Notes under the pieces: generated by a model
Told to the model about the DNA's origin: nothing
Seen by the model: only the letters and a program-made list of their open reading frames with translations
Database searches by the model: none
Made by a program: the position numbers and the translations under genes
Shown here: positions 37,203 through 46,533 of the stretch, piece after piece
How positions within the stretch are numbered: position 1 is the first letter of the stretch
How the letters are laid out: each line of letters starts with the position of its first letter
Assembly (NCBI RefSeq): GCF_010671925.1
Contig: NZ_JAAHIH010000001.1
Coordinates: forward strand, 1,555,053 to 1,619,052
Reading direction: 5' to 3'
Length of the DNA stretch: 64,000 nt
Source of the DNA: Moorena sp. SIOASIH
GTDB taxonomy: Bacteria; Cyanobacteriota; Cyanobacteriia; Cyanobacteriales; Coleofasciculaceae

Positions 37203-38441
37203 CTAAGTAGTGCAACTATCTGTTACGAATGTCTTGGGTAGTTGAATCAGGAGCATGATAGCTCTAGAGAGTATGAACGAGGACAAGGCTAACCAAAGAA
37301 TATGATTGTTGTGGAAATACCAAGCGATCGCAGCTACAGGAACAAAAACCAACAATGCAGCAGCTACGGCAACATTGCGAACTATACTTCCCTCAGCTAG
37401 ACCAATGAAGTAGCCATCCAGCATGAAAGCTATGGATGAGCTTACTAGTACCACAAATAACCAGCGATCGTAAACTTTGAGGGGAGCTATTACCTCAGCA
37501 TGGTTGGTTAAAAGTCCGAATAAAGTTTCGGGGAAAAGATTGCAAGCAGAAGCTAAGGTTATTCCCACAACCAGGCTAATACCCACTGAAATCCTGACTA
37601 AGGCAAGCAGAGAATCATTATGATTTTTTTCCTTGAAGTAGCCACTCAAACTTTCTGTGGCAAATCCTATGCCTTCAAAGAAAAAGATGGTAAATAAGAT
37701 TATCTGTAAGAGTATGCTGTTTTCTGCAAGTACTACCGTACCTAGAATTGCACTGAGTTCGGTAAACAAAGCTAACGTGGACATGATCGCTACAGTCCTG
37801 ATGAGGATATTGCCATTAAGGACAAAGGCAGCCTTGAAACCCGATGATTCTTTGAGCTTAGGAATCGCGGCTGATAGTTGTTGCCAGTCTACCTCTCCCA
37901 AGAAAAACACTAAGCCAAACAGTAAAGCTACATACTGGCTCAAACCTGACGCCAGACCAGCACCTGCACTATTCCATCCCCAACGAATAATGAGTACTAA
38001 ATTTACCACAACGGCAGGCGCTCCCCAAATACGAGCGTTGAAGTAATCTATTCCTGCCAACTTTACATCTGGGGAAGCACTAAGAATAAAAAAACCGATT
38101 TCTCGCAGGGGATATTGCAAAATCAAGATGATTAAGCCTAGCCCTAGAGCAATTAATCCATTGCGGAGAAGTAATAAAAGGACTTCCTTGTGATCGTCTT
38201 GTCCCACGGCTTGGGCGGTGACTCCAGTAGTTCCCAGGCGCAGGAAGTTTAGTAATCGGTAAAGATAGCTAAACAAAATGGCTGCTAAAGAAACTCCTGC
38301 TAGGTAACTGATATCAGATAAATGTCCAAGGAAAGCTACGTCCACCAAGCTAGCTAGAGGAACCATGATGTTGGAGAGTATATTGACAGCAGCTAGTCGG
38401 TAAAAGCGAGCAAGGAGACTTTCCATTGCAGTGCTGTACAT
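37203..38441 (-). CDS. MATE-family (DinF-like) efflux transporter with internal deletion
   Basis: 412 residues, first gene of a pair with the sulfotransferase. The N-terminal half is typical of DinF-type MATE proteins (PLASLVDVAFLGHLSDISYLAGVSLA, LRLGTTGVTAQAVGQ). At about residue 150, APAVVVNLVLI runs directly into IRWGWNSAGAG. In the relatives I remember, about 30-35 residues (one helix plus a loop, with an NxxLDY motif) lie between these. The protein is shorter than the usual 440-450. It is probably a cation-antiport exporter by descent, and loss of function is possible. An alternative start is ATG 38426 (MESLLAR). Confidence 0.85.
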   Translation of the reverse strand: MYSTAMESLLARFYRLAAVNILSNIMVPLASLVDVAFLGHLSDISYLAGVSLAAILFSYLYRLLNFLRLGTTGVTAQAVGQDDHKEVLLLLLRNGLIALGLGLIILILQYPLREIGFFILSASPDVKLAGIDYFNARIWGAPAVVVNLVLIIRWGWNSAGAGLASGLSQYVALLFGLVFFLGEVDWQQLSAAIPKLKESSGFKAAFVLNGNILIRTVAIMSTLALFTELSAILGTVVLAENSILLQIILFTIFFFEGIGFATESLSGYFKEKNHNDSLLALVRISVGISLVVGITLASACNLFPETLFGLLTNHAEVIAPLKVYDRWLFVVLVSSSIAFMLDGYFIGLAEGSIVRNVAVAAALLVFVPVAAIAWYFHNNHILWLALSSFILSRAIMLLIQLPKTFVTDSCTT

Positions 38442-38673
38442 GCTTTGTTCGTCGAATTAACAGCTAATGTTACAGGGTAAGCTCATCTAATTTAGTATAA
38501 AATGTACTTGACAAAAGTCCTCTTATACAATTTTTTTCAAGAAAATCAGGTAGTGTAGGTATATAAGCAGGTGCACAAAATTAATTACACATTTTGCAAA
38601 ACTCAAAGCATTACGATGTAAGGGTTACAGAGATTCGTAGTAGGAAATTAATTTTGTTTAGGTGCTTAATGAA

Positions 38674-39871
38674 CCTGGTTGACTGACAAAACTATTCAGC
38701 AGCATACTTGTACGTTTGTATTTTGAATTCCAGCCGATAACATCGTTTCAGATGTTGTTTTCGCGAAGCTATCACCGGGTCAGGGTCTTGATTAGTTGTG
38801 AAACACACCCGTCGAATTAGTGTCCAGCCATTCTCTGGCATAGGCTTTGATCCACTCCCAACCAATCCGAAAGTAGCTGTTACCCGGCGCACCAGTGAGT
38901 ATCGACCCACCGACGCTTACCCGTTTCTACAATCCTCAACACCAAGAGCGGTGACGCAAACGAGTGGCTACGGCCAGGATAAACCACAACCGAGATAGGG
39001 CAGGCACTGAACGAATTTCAGACTTCTGCAGATTCGCTCCCATTGGACTGGTCATCCAAAAAGTTTTCCTCGCAAGAACATGGAAATCTTTAAGCTGAGA
39101 CCAGCCAATCCCTGCTCGCCTTATCCAACTGTCCTTTTTCAATCGAATCCGATAATGCCATCCCCATTGGCAGGTCATCGCTTTCATCTTGCTCAGTGTG
39201 GACAAAGCCACGGTCTGCAAGCACGCGCCACCTTGACTCCCATAGGGCTTCCGTTCAAGGGCTTGTTGCAGTAGACCCTCGATAATCGTTGAATGAGACA
39301 GACGCACGCAAAATGATTCCATCACCCGCGCCTACCACAGGTAAGGCCCGTGCTCGATGCACCACAACCAATCGCACCAGACAATACTGATCCGGTGAAC
39401 AGTGAGGTCTCCTTGCCTCAGATATATAGAGTCATCTTGTCCTACCGCCAAAGCTGCTTGAATCAATGGAATGTAGCAGCCGTTCGCGTAGCGTGGCCTT
39501 TTGGCCATGGATGTTAATCCGAGCATTGTAAAGCCAACGTTGTATCCGACGTTGCTTGCTTTGAGCATATTGGCCGAACCACGGGACGAACGGGAATCCA
39601 ACGGGTCAAATTGACTTCTCCTGTTTGGATCAAGGCCACCACCATCCATAAACAGGTCGTCAGGTGACCCAGGTGAGCCCATTCATGGGGTTGACCCAAC
39701 CAGGTCTTAAGGGCATTGTAGAGACGGGAGTTTTTTTCACAGCATTCCTAGGATTTGAGTGGTATCTGTCTTTAGAATGCTGGCTCCCACTCGCTTGCTG
39801 TCAATACCTGCTATCTCCCTCCTGATAAGCATTTGACCAATTTGTGCTTAACTTTTTGTCAGTCAACCAGG
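38674..39871 (-). mobile_element. Degenerate IS element with intact terminal inverted repeats
   Basis: 1198 bases bounded by CCTGGTTGACTGACAAAA (38674-38691) and its exact reverse complement (39854-39871). The transposase gene, read on the minus strand, is broken into several frames. Recognisable pieces include the N-terminal VVALIQTGEVNLTRW, then AVGQDDSIYLRQGD, CQWGWHYRIRLKKDSW and a C-terminal HLKRCYRLEFKIQTYKYAAE, consistent with an IS4-like DDE transposase. It is certainly inactive. Repeat units (GTAGCGTGGCCTTTTGGCC) are inserted at about 39483-39510. Confidence 0.75.
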
Positions 39872-40061
39872 CTCCGAAGTCCCTGCTCCCTGCTCCGTTC
39901 ACGTAGCGTGGCCTACGCGAACGGAGCAGAAATATGTCTTAAGCTTTACTTCGACTGCTATACAAATTGATTTCCTTCTGCTATTAGAGTTAGCACGGGG
40001 CGTATATAAAAATACTGAATTGAGTCTTTTTAGAGTTTTGTGTTTCCTATTGTAAAACCCT
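39872..40061. repeat. Gap with palindrome CGTTCACGTAGCG...CTACGCGAACG
   Basis: After the IS, CTCCGAAGTCCCTGCTCC units precede a palindromic CGTTC-CGTAGCG-GGCC-CGCGAACG element (about 39897-39922), the same core as the 29140 hairpin family. The remaining part up to the methyltransferase gene is the probable promoter region and shows no gene. Confidence 0.6.
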
Positions 40062-41132
40062 ATGGAACCATCATCTCAACCCGAACACACATCAAATATG
40101 TCTGAGTTTGTTGAATCACCTCTACCCCAAATGACTTTGTTGCAAATGATCATGGGCAATTGGGTGTCGCAATCCATCTACGCTGCTGCCCAACTGGGAA
40201 TTGCTGATTATTTAAAGGACGGCGAAAAGAGTTATGCTGAACTGGCAACACTAACCAATGCTCATGGGCAGTCTCTCTATCGACTTCTGCGGGCACTGGC
40301 AAGCGTAGGAATCTTTGCTGAAGTCGCACCGGGGAAATTTGCCATGACACCGTTGGCAACCTTTCTCCGGAGTGATGTTCCCGGTTCATTGCGGGATTTT
40401 TCAATCATGATCAGCGATCACGGGCACTATAGCAGTTGGGGCAACATTCTACATGCGGTGCAAACTGGCGAAAGCGGATTTGAACATCTGTTTGGCATGA
40501 ATGTGTTTGATTACTATGCTCAAAACCCTGAACCTGCGGCCATTTTTGACCGGGCAATGACCAGTTTATCCAGTCTTGAAAATGCAGCCGTGAGCGCTGA
40601 TTATGACTTTTCATTCATTAATAGTCTGGTAGATGTGGGAGGGGGTCAAGGTAGTTTGCTGATCTCTATCCTGCAAGCACATCCTGGTATGACAGGGATT
40701 TTGTTTGATATGCCAGATGTGATTGAGGGGGCAAAGCTACAGATAGCAAGCAGTGGCGTGAGGGATCGCTGCCAACTGGTCAGCGGAAACTTTTTTGAAT
40801 CAGTGCCCGCTGGAGTTGAGGCTTATATCCTCAAACACATTATTCATGACTGGGATGATGACCGAGTGATCGCCATTTTGAAACAATGTCATCAGGCAAT
40901 GGTAGACAATGGTAAAGTTTTGGTAGTAGAGCAAGTAATTCCTTCCGGCAATGATCCCTTTATCGGCAAACTGATCGATGTAAACATGCTGGTTATGTGT
41001 CCGGGGGGCAAGGAACGCACTGCTGAAGAATTTCGTGCCCTGTTTGCAGCAGCAGGGTTTAACCTGACAAAAATTGTGCCAATCCGGGGCATTGTCAGCG
41101 TTATTGAAGGAATTAAGGCGACCGCAATTTAG
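40062..41132 (+). CDS. SAM-dependent O-methyltransferase (CrtF/acetylserotonin OMT type)
   Basis: 356 residues. An N-terminal winged-helix dimerisation domain (about 25-120: GNWVSQSIYAAAQLGIADYLKDG, LYRLLRALASVGIF) is followed by a Rossmann methyltransferase domain. VDVGGGQGSLL (from residue 190) is the SAM loop, ILFDMPDVIEGA the ribose contact, and HIIHDWDD contains the catalytic His (H262). Such enzymes methylate hydroxyls of small aromatics, polyketides or carotenoids. It converges tail to tail with HPPD, their stop codons overlapping by two bases. A tyrosine-derived acceptor is possible but unproven. Confidence 0.88.
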   Translation: MEPSSQPEHTSNMSEFVESPLPQMTLLQMIMGNWVSQSIYAAAQLGIADYLKDGEKSYAELATLTNAHGQSLYRLLRALASVGIFAEVAPGKFAMTPLATFLRSDVPGSLRDFSIMISDHGHYSSWGNILHAVQTGESGFEHLFGMNVFDYYAQNPEPAAIFDRAMTSLSSLENAAVSADYDFSFINSLVDVGGGQGSLLISILQAHPGMTGILFDMPDVIEGAKLQIASSGVRDRCQLVSGNFFESVPAGVEAYILKHIIHDWDDDRVIAILKQCHQAMVDNGKVLVVEQVIPSGNDPFIGKLIDVNMLVMCPGGKERTAEEFRALFAAAGFNLTKIVPIRGIVSVIEGIKATAI

Positions 41133-42274
41133 ATGGGTGATTCACTAGTGCTTAAACGTCCTCGCTTGTTCTGTTCCCGCTCGATTGCTTCAAACAGAGC
41201 ACGAAAATTGCCTTCCCCAAAGCCCTTGGCCTGAAAGCGGCGCTCAATCACTTCAAAAAAGAAAGTAGGTTTGCCAAAAATTGGCTGGGTGAAGGTTTGA
41301 AGTAACAAAGCTTGGGGAAACTCTTGCTGCCAATCTACTAAAATTTGTCTGGTAGCAATTTCTTCCCATTCTGCCTTTGGTAAACGGAAATTAGAGCCGC
41401 AATGGGTTTCCCACCAGTGGCTGTAGTAGCTGGGAGGAACCTCAATAAAAGGCAAACCTCGAGAACGGAGCTGGGCGATCGCCTGGAGTATATTGCTAGT
41501 TCCAAGAGCAATATGCTGGATTCCTGGTCCACCATTGACATCTAGAAATTCCTGAATCTGGGAATTAGCAGAAGTCGGTTCATTGATCGGCAACTGCACC
41601 TGACCAGTGGGATCAACCATGACCTGAGAGTATAAGCCAGACTGTTGTGTCTGAATAGAAAACATTTGTTGTGGGCAAAATCTCAGCACTTGTTGATACC
41701 AATTTACTGCCCGCCCTAAATCACCAGCAGCTACATTAAGTACCACATGATCAATGCTGGTGAACATGGTCTGAGGATTGTTATTTACCTGGTTTCCTGC
41801 TATATTCAGGGACGGTAGCTTACTATGGGCACCTTCTTGCGTGATCCAGTTCAACTGAGCAGGGAAAAAGGATTGGTCACAGATGCCATCCCGCTCCACG
41901 AGGGTATGAACCAGAGAACCCCAGGAGGGAATTTGACTCCACTTTAGCCGTCCGTGTCTTTGAAATTGCTCCTGAGGTGGTTGTAGCACTTGGTTTCCCT
42001 GAGCGGACGAATTCTCGATCACCGCTTCGAGGTCTTCTACAAGAAAAGCTATGTCAGCCACCCCAGGAGGATGCAGACGCAAAAACTCAGCAACAGGACT
42101 TTGTGATCTTAGTGGTGAAGAGATCACAAAGGTGATTGAGCCACTTTTGAGCACTTTTGTGTAGGTGTGGTGGCTACTGCCACTAGCAACCGCTTGAAAG
42201 CCTAGAGTGTGGACTAACCAATCACAAAAAATGCTGGCATCTTCAACATAGAAGTGAACATGATCAATTTTCAT
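41129..42274 (-). CDS. hppD: 4-Hydroxyphenylpyruvate dioxygenase
   Basis: 381 residues from ATG 42274 (MKIDHVHFYVED); GTG 42286 is the alternative. It consists of two VOC domains. The iron ligands of the C-terminal domain are visible as H176 (SIDHVVLNV), H254 (GIQHIALGT) and E341 (FFFEVIER), and the C-terminal lid GFGEGNFRALFEAIE is present. Reaction: 4-hydroxyphenylpyruvate plus O2 gives homogentisate, the head-group precursor of tocopherol in cyanobacteria. No other homogentisate-pathway gene is in the window. Confidence 0.93.
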   Translation of the reverse strand: MKIDHVHFYVEDASIFCDWLVHTLGFQAVASGSSHHTYTKVLKSGSITFVISSPLRSQSPVAEFLRLHPPGVADIAFLVEDLEAVIENSSAQGNQVLQPPQEQFQRHGRLKWSQIPSWGSLVHTLVERDGICDQSFFPAQLNWITQEGAHSKLPSLNIAGNQVNNNPQTMFTSIDHVVLNVAAGDLGRAVNWYQQVLRFCPQQMFSIQTQQSGLYSQVMVDPTGQVQLPINEPTSANSQIQEFLDVNGGPGIQHIALGTSNILQAIAQLRSRGLPFIEVPPSYYSHWWETHCGSNFRLPKAEWEEIATRQILVDWQQEFPQALLLQTFTQPIFGKPTFFFEVIERRFQAKGFGEGNFRALFEAIEREQNKRGRLSTSESPI

Positions 42275-42487
42275 GATAAAATCCACTTAAAGAGCTTCTA
42301 CTGTGTTTAATTTTGATATTTTTATGGAATTAACTTACTAGGTAATTTTGAATAAAATACCAAATAGATCCTCAATGGTTTTATCGTTGTTTAGAATTAT
42401 TAAAAGATCAAGTCTTTCTAAGTAACTACGAAATTAAGCGTTTTTAGTTCAAGTGTTCTTACAAAATTGACCTGCTCCCGAGATAGT

Positions 42488-43000
42488 TTAGCTAAAGGGA
42501 TCACCTTCAGAGTAACAAATGGCAATACGCTTCTCCTTTAAGCGCTTTTCTTCGAGACAGAGGTCTTCAATTTCCTTAACAACTTCTTCTGATACGTCCA
42601 TGGCTTGAGCCATCTTGCGAATGGTTGCCTTTTCCCCTTCGTTATATTCTCCATCAGAAGCCGCCGCCTTAACGGCAAAGTAAATAGATGCTTTACGGGA
42701 CTTGTTGGTGGCTGGGGTTCTAGTCACTACTTCCGTGATATCTTCGTTAGCTGGATAGCTTTCTAACTCTTTCAATAAGGATTCTGGCGCTCCAGCCGCT
42801 GCTCCCTTTCCAATAATCCATTTTCTCTCCTCTTCTGAGATTTCTCCATCACCATTTGCAGCAACAAGATTGGACTTTAGAAAGGTGCTAAGCACTTCAA
42901 CAGTAGGGATTTCCCCGAGGTCCCAATCCCACAATTCCTTAAAATACCACTTGGCTATGATTTCCCGTACGGGATCGATTTCTGGTGTAACTGTTGCCAT
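42488..43000 (-). CDS. TerB-like tellurite-resistance family protein
   Basis: 170 residues from ATG 43000, which has a CAGGAAAATAAA ribosome binding site; ATG 43021 would add seven residues. It has two helical halves with acidic motifs, VAANGDGEISEEERKWI and KAAASDGEYNEGEKATIRKMAQAMDVS, which is the TerB pattern of an EF-hand-like D-G-E metal site in each half. TerB-like proteins associate with membrane stress complexes; here there are no other ter genes. It is soluble, acidic and probably monocistronic. Confidence 0.8.
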   Translation of the reverse strand: MATVTPEIDPVREIIAKWYFKELWDWDLGEIPTVEVLSTFLKSNLVAANGDGEISEEERKWIIGKGAAAGAPESLLKELESYPANEDITEVVTRTPATNKSRKASIYFAVKAAASDGEYNEGEKATIRKMAQAMDVSEEVVKEIEDLCLEEKRLKEKRIAICYSEGDPFS

Positions 43001-43501
43001 TTTATTTTCCTGAGTTTTCATTCAAAGACCCAACAGATTCTATACATCTAGTAATCTGTCTTCAATCATGGGATATAGCGGTTTATACTCCAATCAGGTA
43101 CACCATAAGCTAGAATTAACAAGCTTTTCAGCTTCAAGATGTACCTCACCAGACAAAAAAACGCTATATAACAGTTTTCATCAACCCACGCCCGTTATTA
43201 TCACATGAATTCAGCCATTAATCTACAGCTTAAGCAATAATTTATAATCTCTAAAAATTTCCCCTGTACATAAGCTAATAGGGAAATCAATTCAGAGCTG
43301 TAGCTATTCGCCAACCCTATTGTTGAGATTTATAGCAATTATCAGCAACGTTTGACCGACATTGCATATCCTTTTAAGGCAAAAGGCATGCTAGCAATAG
43401 GGAATAGGCAATAGCAGTGCATCGCTGTTCCCTGTTCCCTATTCCCTATTCCCTATTCCCTATTCCCTATTCCCTACTCCCTACTCCCTACTCCCTACTC
43501 C
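43001..43501. repeat. Gap: 97-base imperfect palindrome and heptamer array
   Basis: At 43072-43169, ATATAGCGGTTT...AGGTACA faces its inverse TGTACCT...AAACGCTATAT with AAGCT between, a MITE-like structure. Half copies occur near 11880, 35925 and 46214. TATAGCAATTATCA...CATATCCTTTTAAGGCAAAAG (about 43332-43388) repeats 26607-26666. CCCTATT/CCCTACT heptamers (43435-43504) reach the stop codon of the next gene. Confidence 0.7.
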
Positions 43502-43807
43502 CTACTTACCCCCGTAGTAAAAAGCAATCTCTTTCTCTTTAAGAGGGGTAAAATCAGCATCGAGCAGCATTTGATTGAGTTCTGCTTGAGGGATGTGCTT
43601 CGCTCCAATCCGCACAATTCTCGATCTCATGGTATTGCTGACACCGCTCCGTTGCCGTTGAGCTTCTAACCCCATCACTTGGTTGTATAGGTCTAACTTA
43701 GCTTTGGGGATTGGGGAGCCATCTAAATCAATTCCCTTTGCGATCGCGTCATCAACCGCATCAGCACCTGTAGTGGTTTGAGTCTGGGAATTAGTTTCGG
43801 TAGACAT
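43502..43807 (-). CDS. Small conserved protein of unknown function
   Basis: 101 residues from ATG 43807 (MSTETNSQTQTTT). The longer frame upstream crosses repeat DNA and overlaps the divergent glycosidase gene, so it is rejected. The composition is soluble, with a polar N-terminus, then DDAIAKGIDLDGSPIPKAKLDLYNQVMGLEAQRQRSG and IVRIGAKHIPQAELNQMLLDADFTPLKEKEIAFYYGG. I do not recognise the domain. The regular spacing of helices suggests a small helical protein. Heptamer repeats begin immediately at its stop codon. Confidence 0.6.
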   Translation of the reverse strand: MSTETNSQTQTTTGADAVDDAIAKGIDLDGSPIPKAKLDLYNQVMGLEAQRQRSGVSNTMRSRIVRIGAKHIPQAELNQMLLDADFTPLKEKEIAFYYGGK

Positions 43808-43865
43808 AGTAAGCTGATAGTAATAGATACGAGAGTATTTTACAGGGTGTCGGTTTGATAAAACA

Positions 43866-45386
43866 TTGGAAAGAATAGCATTACCCATTAAAGTTAGGAC
43901 ATTGATACAAGCAGCAAAAGCTGTTGTAGTCAACTTTTGCCTCTTGCCTCTTGCCTTTTGCCTTGCGCGTAGGGCTATATTATCCCGATTTATTCTGTTC
44001 ATCCTCTCAGCAGTAATCGTACTGCTGAGCTCTGCCCTACCCAATAGTCTTCTTGCCTCTCAAGCTGCTAGTCCTCTTGCCCAAGTACGCATCAAGACCG
44101 AAACCGTAGTAGGTCAGCAGGATTTTTTCCGAGTTGGCAAATCTCACAAAGGTCGTTGGTGGTTGATTGACCCCGATGGCAAACCCTTCCTTTACCGGGG
44201 TGTCACCTCCGTCAACTTTGGCTATCCTGCTCCCTATGTTCCGGTTGTCGAAGATAAATATGGTCAAGACCCCGCTGCATTTCGGGAAGCTACCTTTGAG
44301 CGGCTGCGGAGCTGGAATTTTAATGCCCTAGGAGCATGGACCCCACCTCAATTGTGGGATCAGGGTATGCCCTACACGGTTATCCTAAATTTCGTCAAAG
44401 CTGCTCCAGACAGTGAACTTAGGGTTGATGACAAGAAGCTAAAGTTACCCGATGTGTTTGATCCAAAATGGATTGAAGGGATTGATGCTAAAGCTAAGGA
44501 AATCGTAGCACCGGTGGCAAGTAGTAAGCTGCTAGTGGGATATTTTACTGACAATGAACTCAATTGGGCACACGCCGAAACACGAGACCGAAAGGTTAAC
44601 TCAGAGTTGTTATTGACCAATAACGCTAAGGCATCCTTACTACAATTTTGCCTTAGCCTCAATAAAGAAAAACCCGCCTATAGTGCTGCCTGGGATTTTG
44701 TTTTAAAGCGCCATGGTAATAGTTTAGAGCAGTTAGCAAAAGATTGGCAGGTCCCTATTGAATCTAGAGACACGATTAAAGAATGGACTAAGACAAAACA
44801 AGGGATTGTTTCTAAAGGCTACTTAGTCGATCAGAATGCGTTTCAAGCAGAATTTGCTCGACGCTATTTTCAGGAAACTGCAGCTGCAATTCACCGCTAT
44901 GATCACAACCATTTAATCCTGGGATGTCGGTTTGGGGCACCTCCTTCTGATGCAGTATTTTCCGCCATCAAAAGACCTTGGGTAGATGTAGTATCTGCTA
45001 ACAATTATCGCTACAACATGTATGAGCGGATAGACCTATACTACCAAGCTACAAAATTGCCAGTGCTCAACAGTGAGTTTAGTTGGGGACACACCAGGTT
45101 TACTAAACGAGCCTTACCAGATGAACCAGAAGACGGGTTTTCCGAAAGGTCACGGATGATGCGTAATGGCGCTAAGTCCTTAGCCAGGGCTTTGACTCAT
45201 CCCGCTCTTGTCGGTTATACCTGGTATCGTTGGGTAGATTTGCCCGGTCATACACCCCCGATTAGTTTTGGTCTGGTCAATCTTGAGGATGATCCCAACC
45301 TCTCCCATACAACCTTACTGAAGCGATTGAATGCTAGAGCTGATGCGATCGCGACTACAGCAAAGGGAATAGGGAACAGGGAATAG
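43866..45386 (+). CDS. Clan GH-A glycoside hydrolase, agarase (GH50)-like
   Basis: About 500 residues. A hydrophobic signal segment (about 38-66, ILSRFILFILSAVIVLLSSALPN) precedes the mature domain. GRWWLIDPDGKPFLYRGV is the typical opening of this enzyme group. GYFTDNELNW puts the acid/base at E231, and PVLNSEFSWG the nucleophile at E404 (numbered from 43866). TWYRWVDLPG near the end lines the cleft. By resemblance it acts on galactan-type polysaccharides outside the cytoplasm; activity is inferred. The start is uncertain: no ATG precedes the signal segment in frame, the first start-like codon is TTG 43866, and a TTGCCTCTTGCC repeat forms part of the leader. GNRE and the stop are repeat-encoded. 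Confidence 0.75.
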   Translation: MERIALPIKVRTLIQAAKAVVVNFCLLPLAFCLARRAILSRFILFILSAVIVLLSSALPNSLLASQAASPLAQVRIKTETVVGQQDFFRVGKSHKGRWWLIDPDGKPFLYRGVTSVNFGYPAPYVPVVEDKYGQDPAAFREATFERLRSWNFNALGAWTPPQLWDQGMPYTVILNFVKAAPDSELRVDDKKLKLPDVFDPKWIEGIDAKAKEIVAPVASSKLLVGYFTDNELNWAHAETRDRKVNSELLLTNNAKASLLQFCLSLNKEKPAYSAAWDFVLKRHGNSLEQLAKDWQVPIESRDTIKEWTKTKQGIVSKGYLVDQNAFQAEFARRYFQETAAAIHRYDHNHLILGCRFGAPPSDAVFSAIKRPWVDVVSANNYRYNMYERIDLYYQATKLPVLNSEFSWGHTRFTKRALPDEPEDGFSERSRMMRNGAKSLARALTHPALVGYTWYRWVDLPGHTPPISFGLVNLEDDPNLSHTTLLKRLNARADAIATTAKGIGNRE

Positions 45387-45442
45387 GGAACAGGGAGTAG
45401 GGAATAGGGATGCAGCACGTAGCACATAAGCTGATAGCTTAA

Positions 45443-46183
45443 CTACTTAGTTGCTGTAATAAAAACAAAACGGTCAGGAAATTCAAGGATAGATTGTTGA
45501 GCATATTTTTCTGAGATTTCTGCTAGACCTTCCTGTAACTGTTGATCATCAAAGAATGACAGTAAGGACATATAGCGATTTGCTACCATTTTCAAGTATT
45601 GTTCTTTAGGAATTGACTGAAGATATTCAACAAAATTAACTGAGACGTTGAAGCCGACTTTTTCTAGTAAACTAGTTAGATCGTTATAGTTGGGCTGCCT
45701 TCTTTCATATCGCTCTAAAGCTGCCTTGAATAAAGGATACTCAATAGTTGGAGGCAGAAGAATCAGCAAGAAAATTTCTTCACTATTTAGCTTTTTAAAC
45801 AAACTCTTAAATAGTAATTCTTTATTGTCTATATGATGAATGGCTTCCTTCATGTAGACCTTATTATAACCTGAAGTTTCAGAAACAAAAGTAATCGCAT
45901 CTACTGCCCTAATTTGGTATTGAGAGCTTAAAGGGATTTGTGAGAGCATCTCTTGAGAAGGATCCACGCAGATAATCGGATTATCTAACTGTATTTCCTT
46001 AGGAATTGCTTGGGTAAAAAGCCCTGTACCGCAGCCTAAATCTACAAGACTATCTGTTGGGGTTAAGCGTAAATATTCAATTATTCTTAACCCCATAAAT
46101 CTAATGTAGTCTTCTGAGTAACTCCACAAATCATCATAGATACTCCCGATTCTTTTATAGTGTTTTGGATTTGAGCTACTCAT
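45443..46183 (-). CDS. Class I SAM-dependent methyltransferase
   Basis: 246 residues from ATG 46183. The SAM-binding loop is SLVDLGCGTGLFTQAIP (45-61), followed by the acidic ICVDPSQEML and a MKEAIHHIDNKE segment, the pattern of small-molecule methyltransferases of the UbiE/Methyltransf_11 type. The C-terminal half is helical with many charged residues. The substrate is unknown. It converges with the glycosidase gene, from which only about 55 bases, mostly AGTAGGG-type repeats, separate it. Confidence 0.82.
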   Translation of the reverse strand: MSSSNPKHYKRIGSIYDDLWSYSEDYIRFMGLRIIEYLRLTPTDSLVDLGCGTGLFTQAIPKEIQLDNPIICVDPSQEMLSQIPLSSQYQIRAVDAITFVSETSGYNKVYMKEAIHHIDNKELLFKSLFKKLNSEEIFLLILLPPTIEYPLFKAALERYERRQPNYNDLTSLLEKVGFNVSVNFVEYLQSIPKEQYLKMVANRYMSLLSFFDDQQLQEGLAEISEKYAQQSILEFPDRFVFITATK

Positions 46184-46213
46184 GGTTTTAATTGCTATTG
46201 TTATTTATGATTA

Positions 46214-46500
46214 TTAATATAGCGGTTTTCAAGTGGTGAGGTACATGTTTTTAGGTAACAGGGAACAGCGGATCTGGGAAAAAATCCTGTGGAATAGGCA
46301 TCTTGCCTGTTCGGCGATGTTTTGGGGCGGGCAGGATGCCCACTCTACCCGTGGAATAGGCATCTTGCCTGTTTGGAATAGGCATCTTGCCTGTTCGGCG
46401 ATATTTTGGTGCGGGCAGGATGCCCACTCTACCCGTGGAATAGGCATCTTGCCTGTTTGGCGATATTTTGGTGCGGGCAGGATGCCCACTCTACTCCTAT
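46214..46500. repeat. Three AGGCATCTTGCCTGTT...GCAGGATGCCCACTCTACCC repeats
   Basis: Long units (about 60-75 bases) consist of GGAATAGGCATCTTGCCTGTTCGGCGATATTTTGG plus GCGGGCAGGATGCCCACTC, each a loose inverted repeat. They are preceded by a half copy of the ATATAGCGGTTT...GAGGTACATG element at 46214. There is no gene in this gap. Confidence 0.8.
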
Positions 46501-46533
46501 TTATTGAAAGATTCAGCAACGCCCGAAATCTAG

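Noticed and set aside
38692..39699. Several short minus-strand frames as separate genes
   Set aside because: They are pieces of one decayed IS transposase bounded by inverted repeats.
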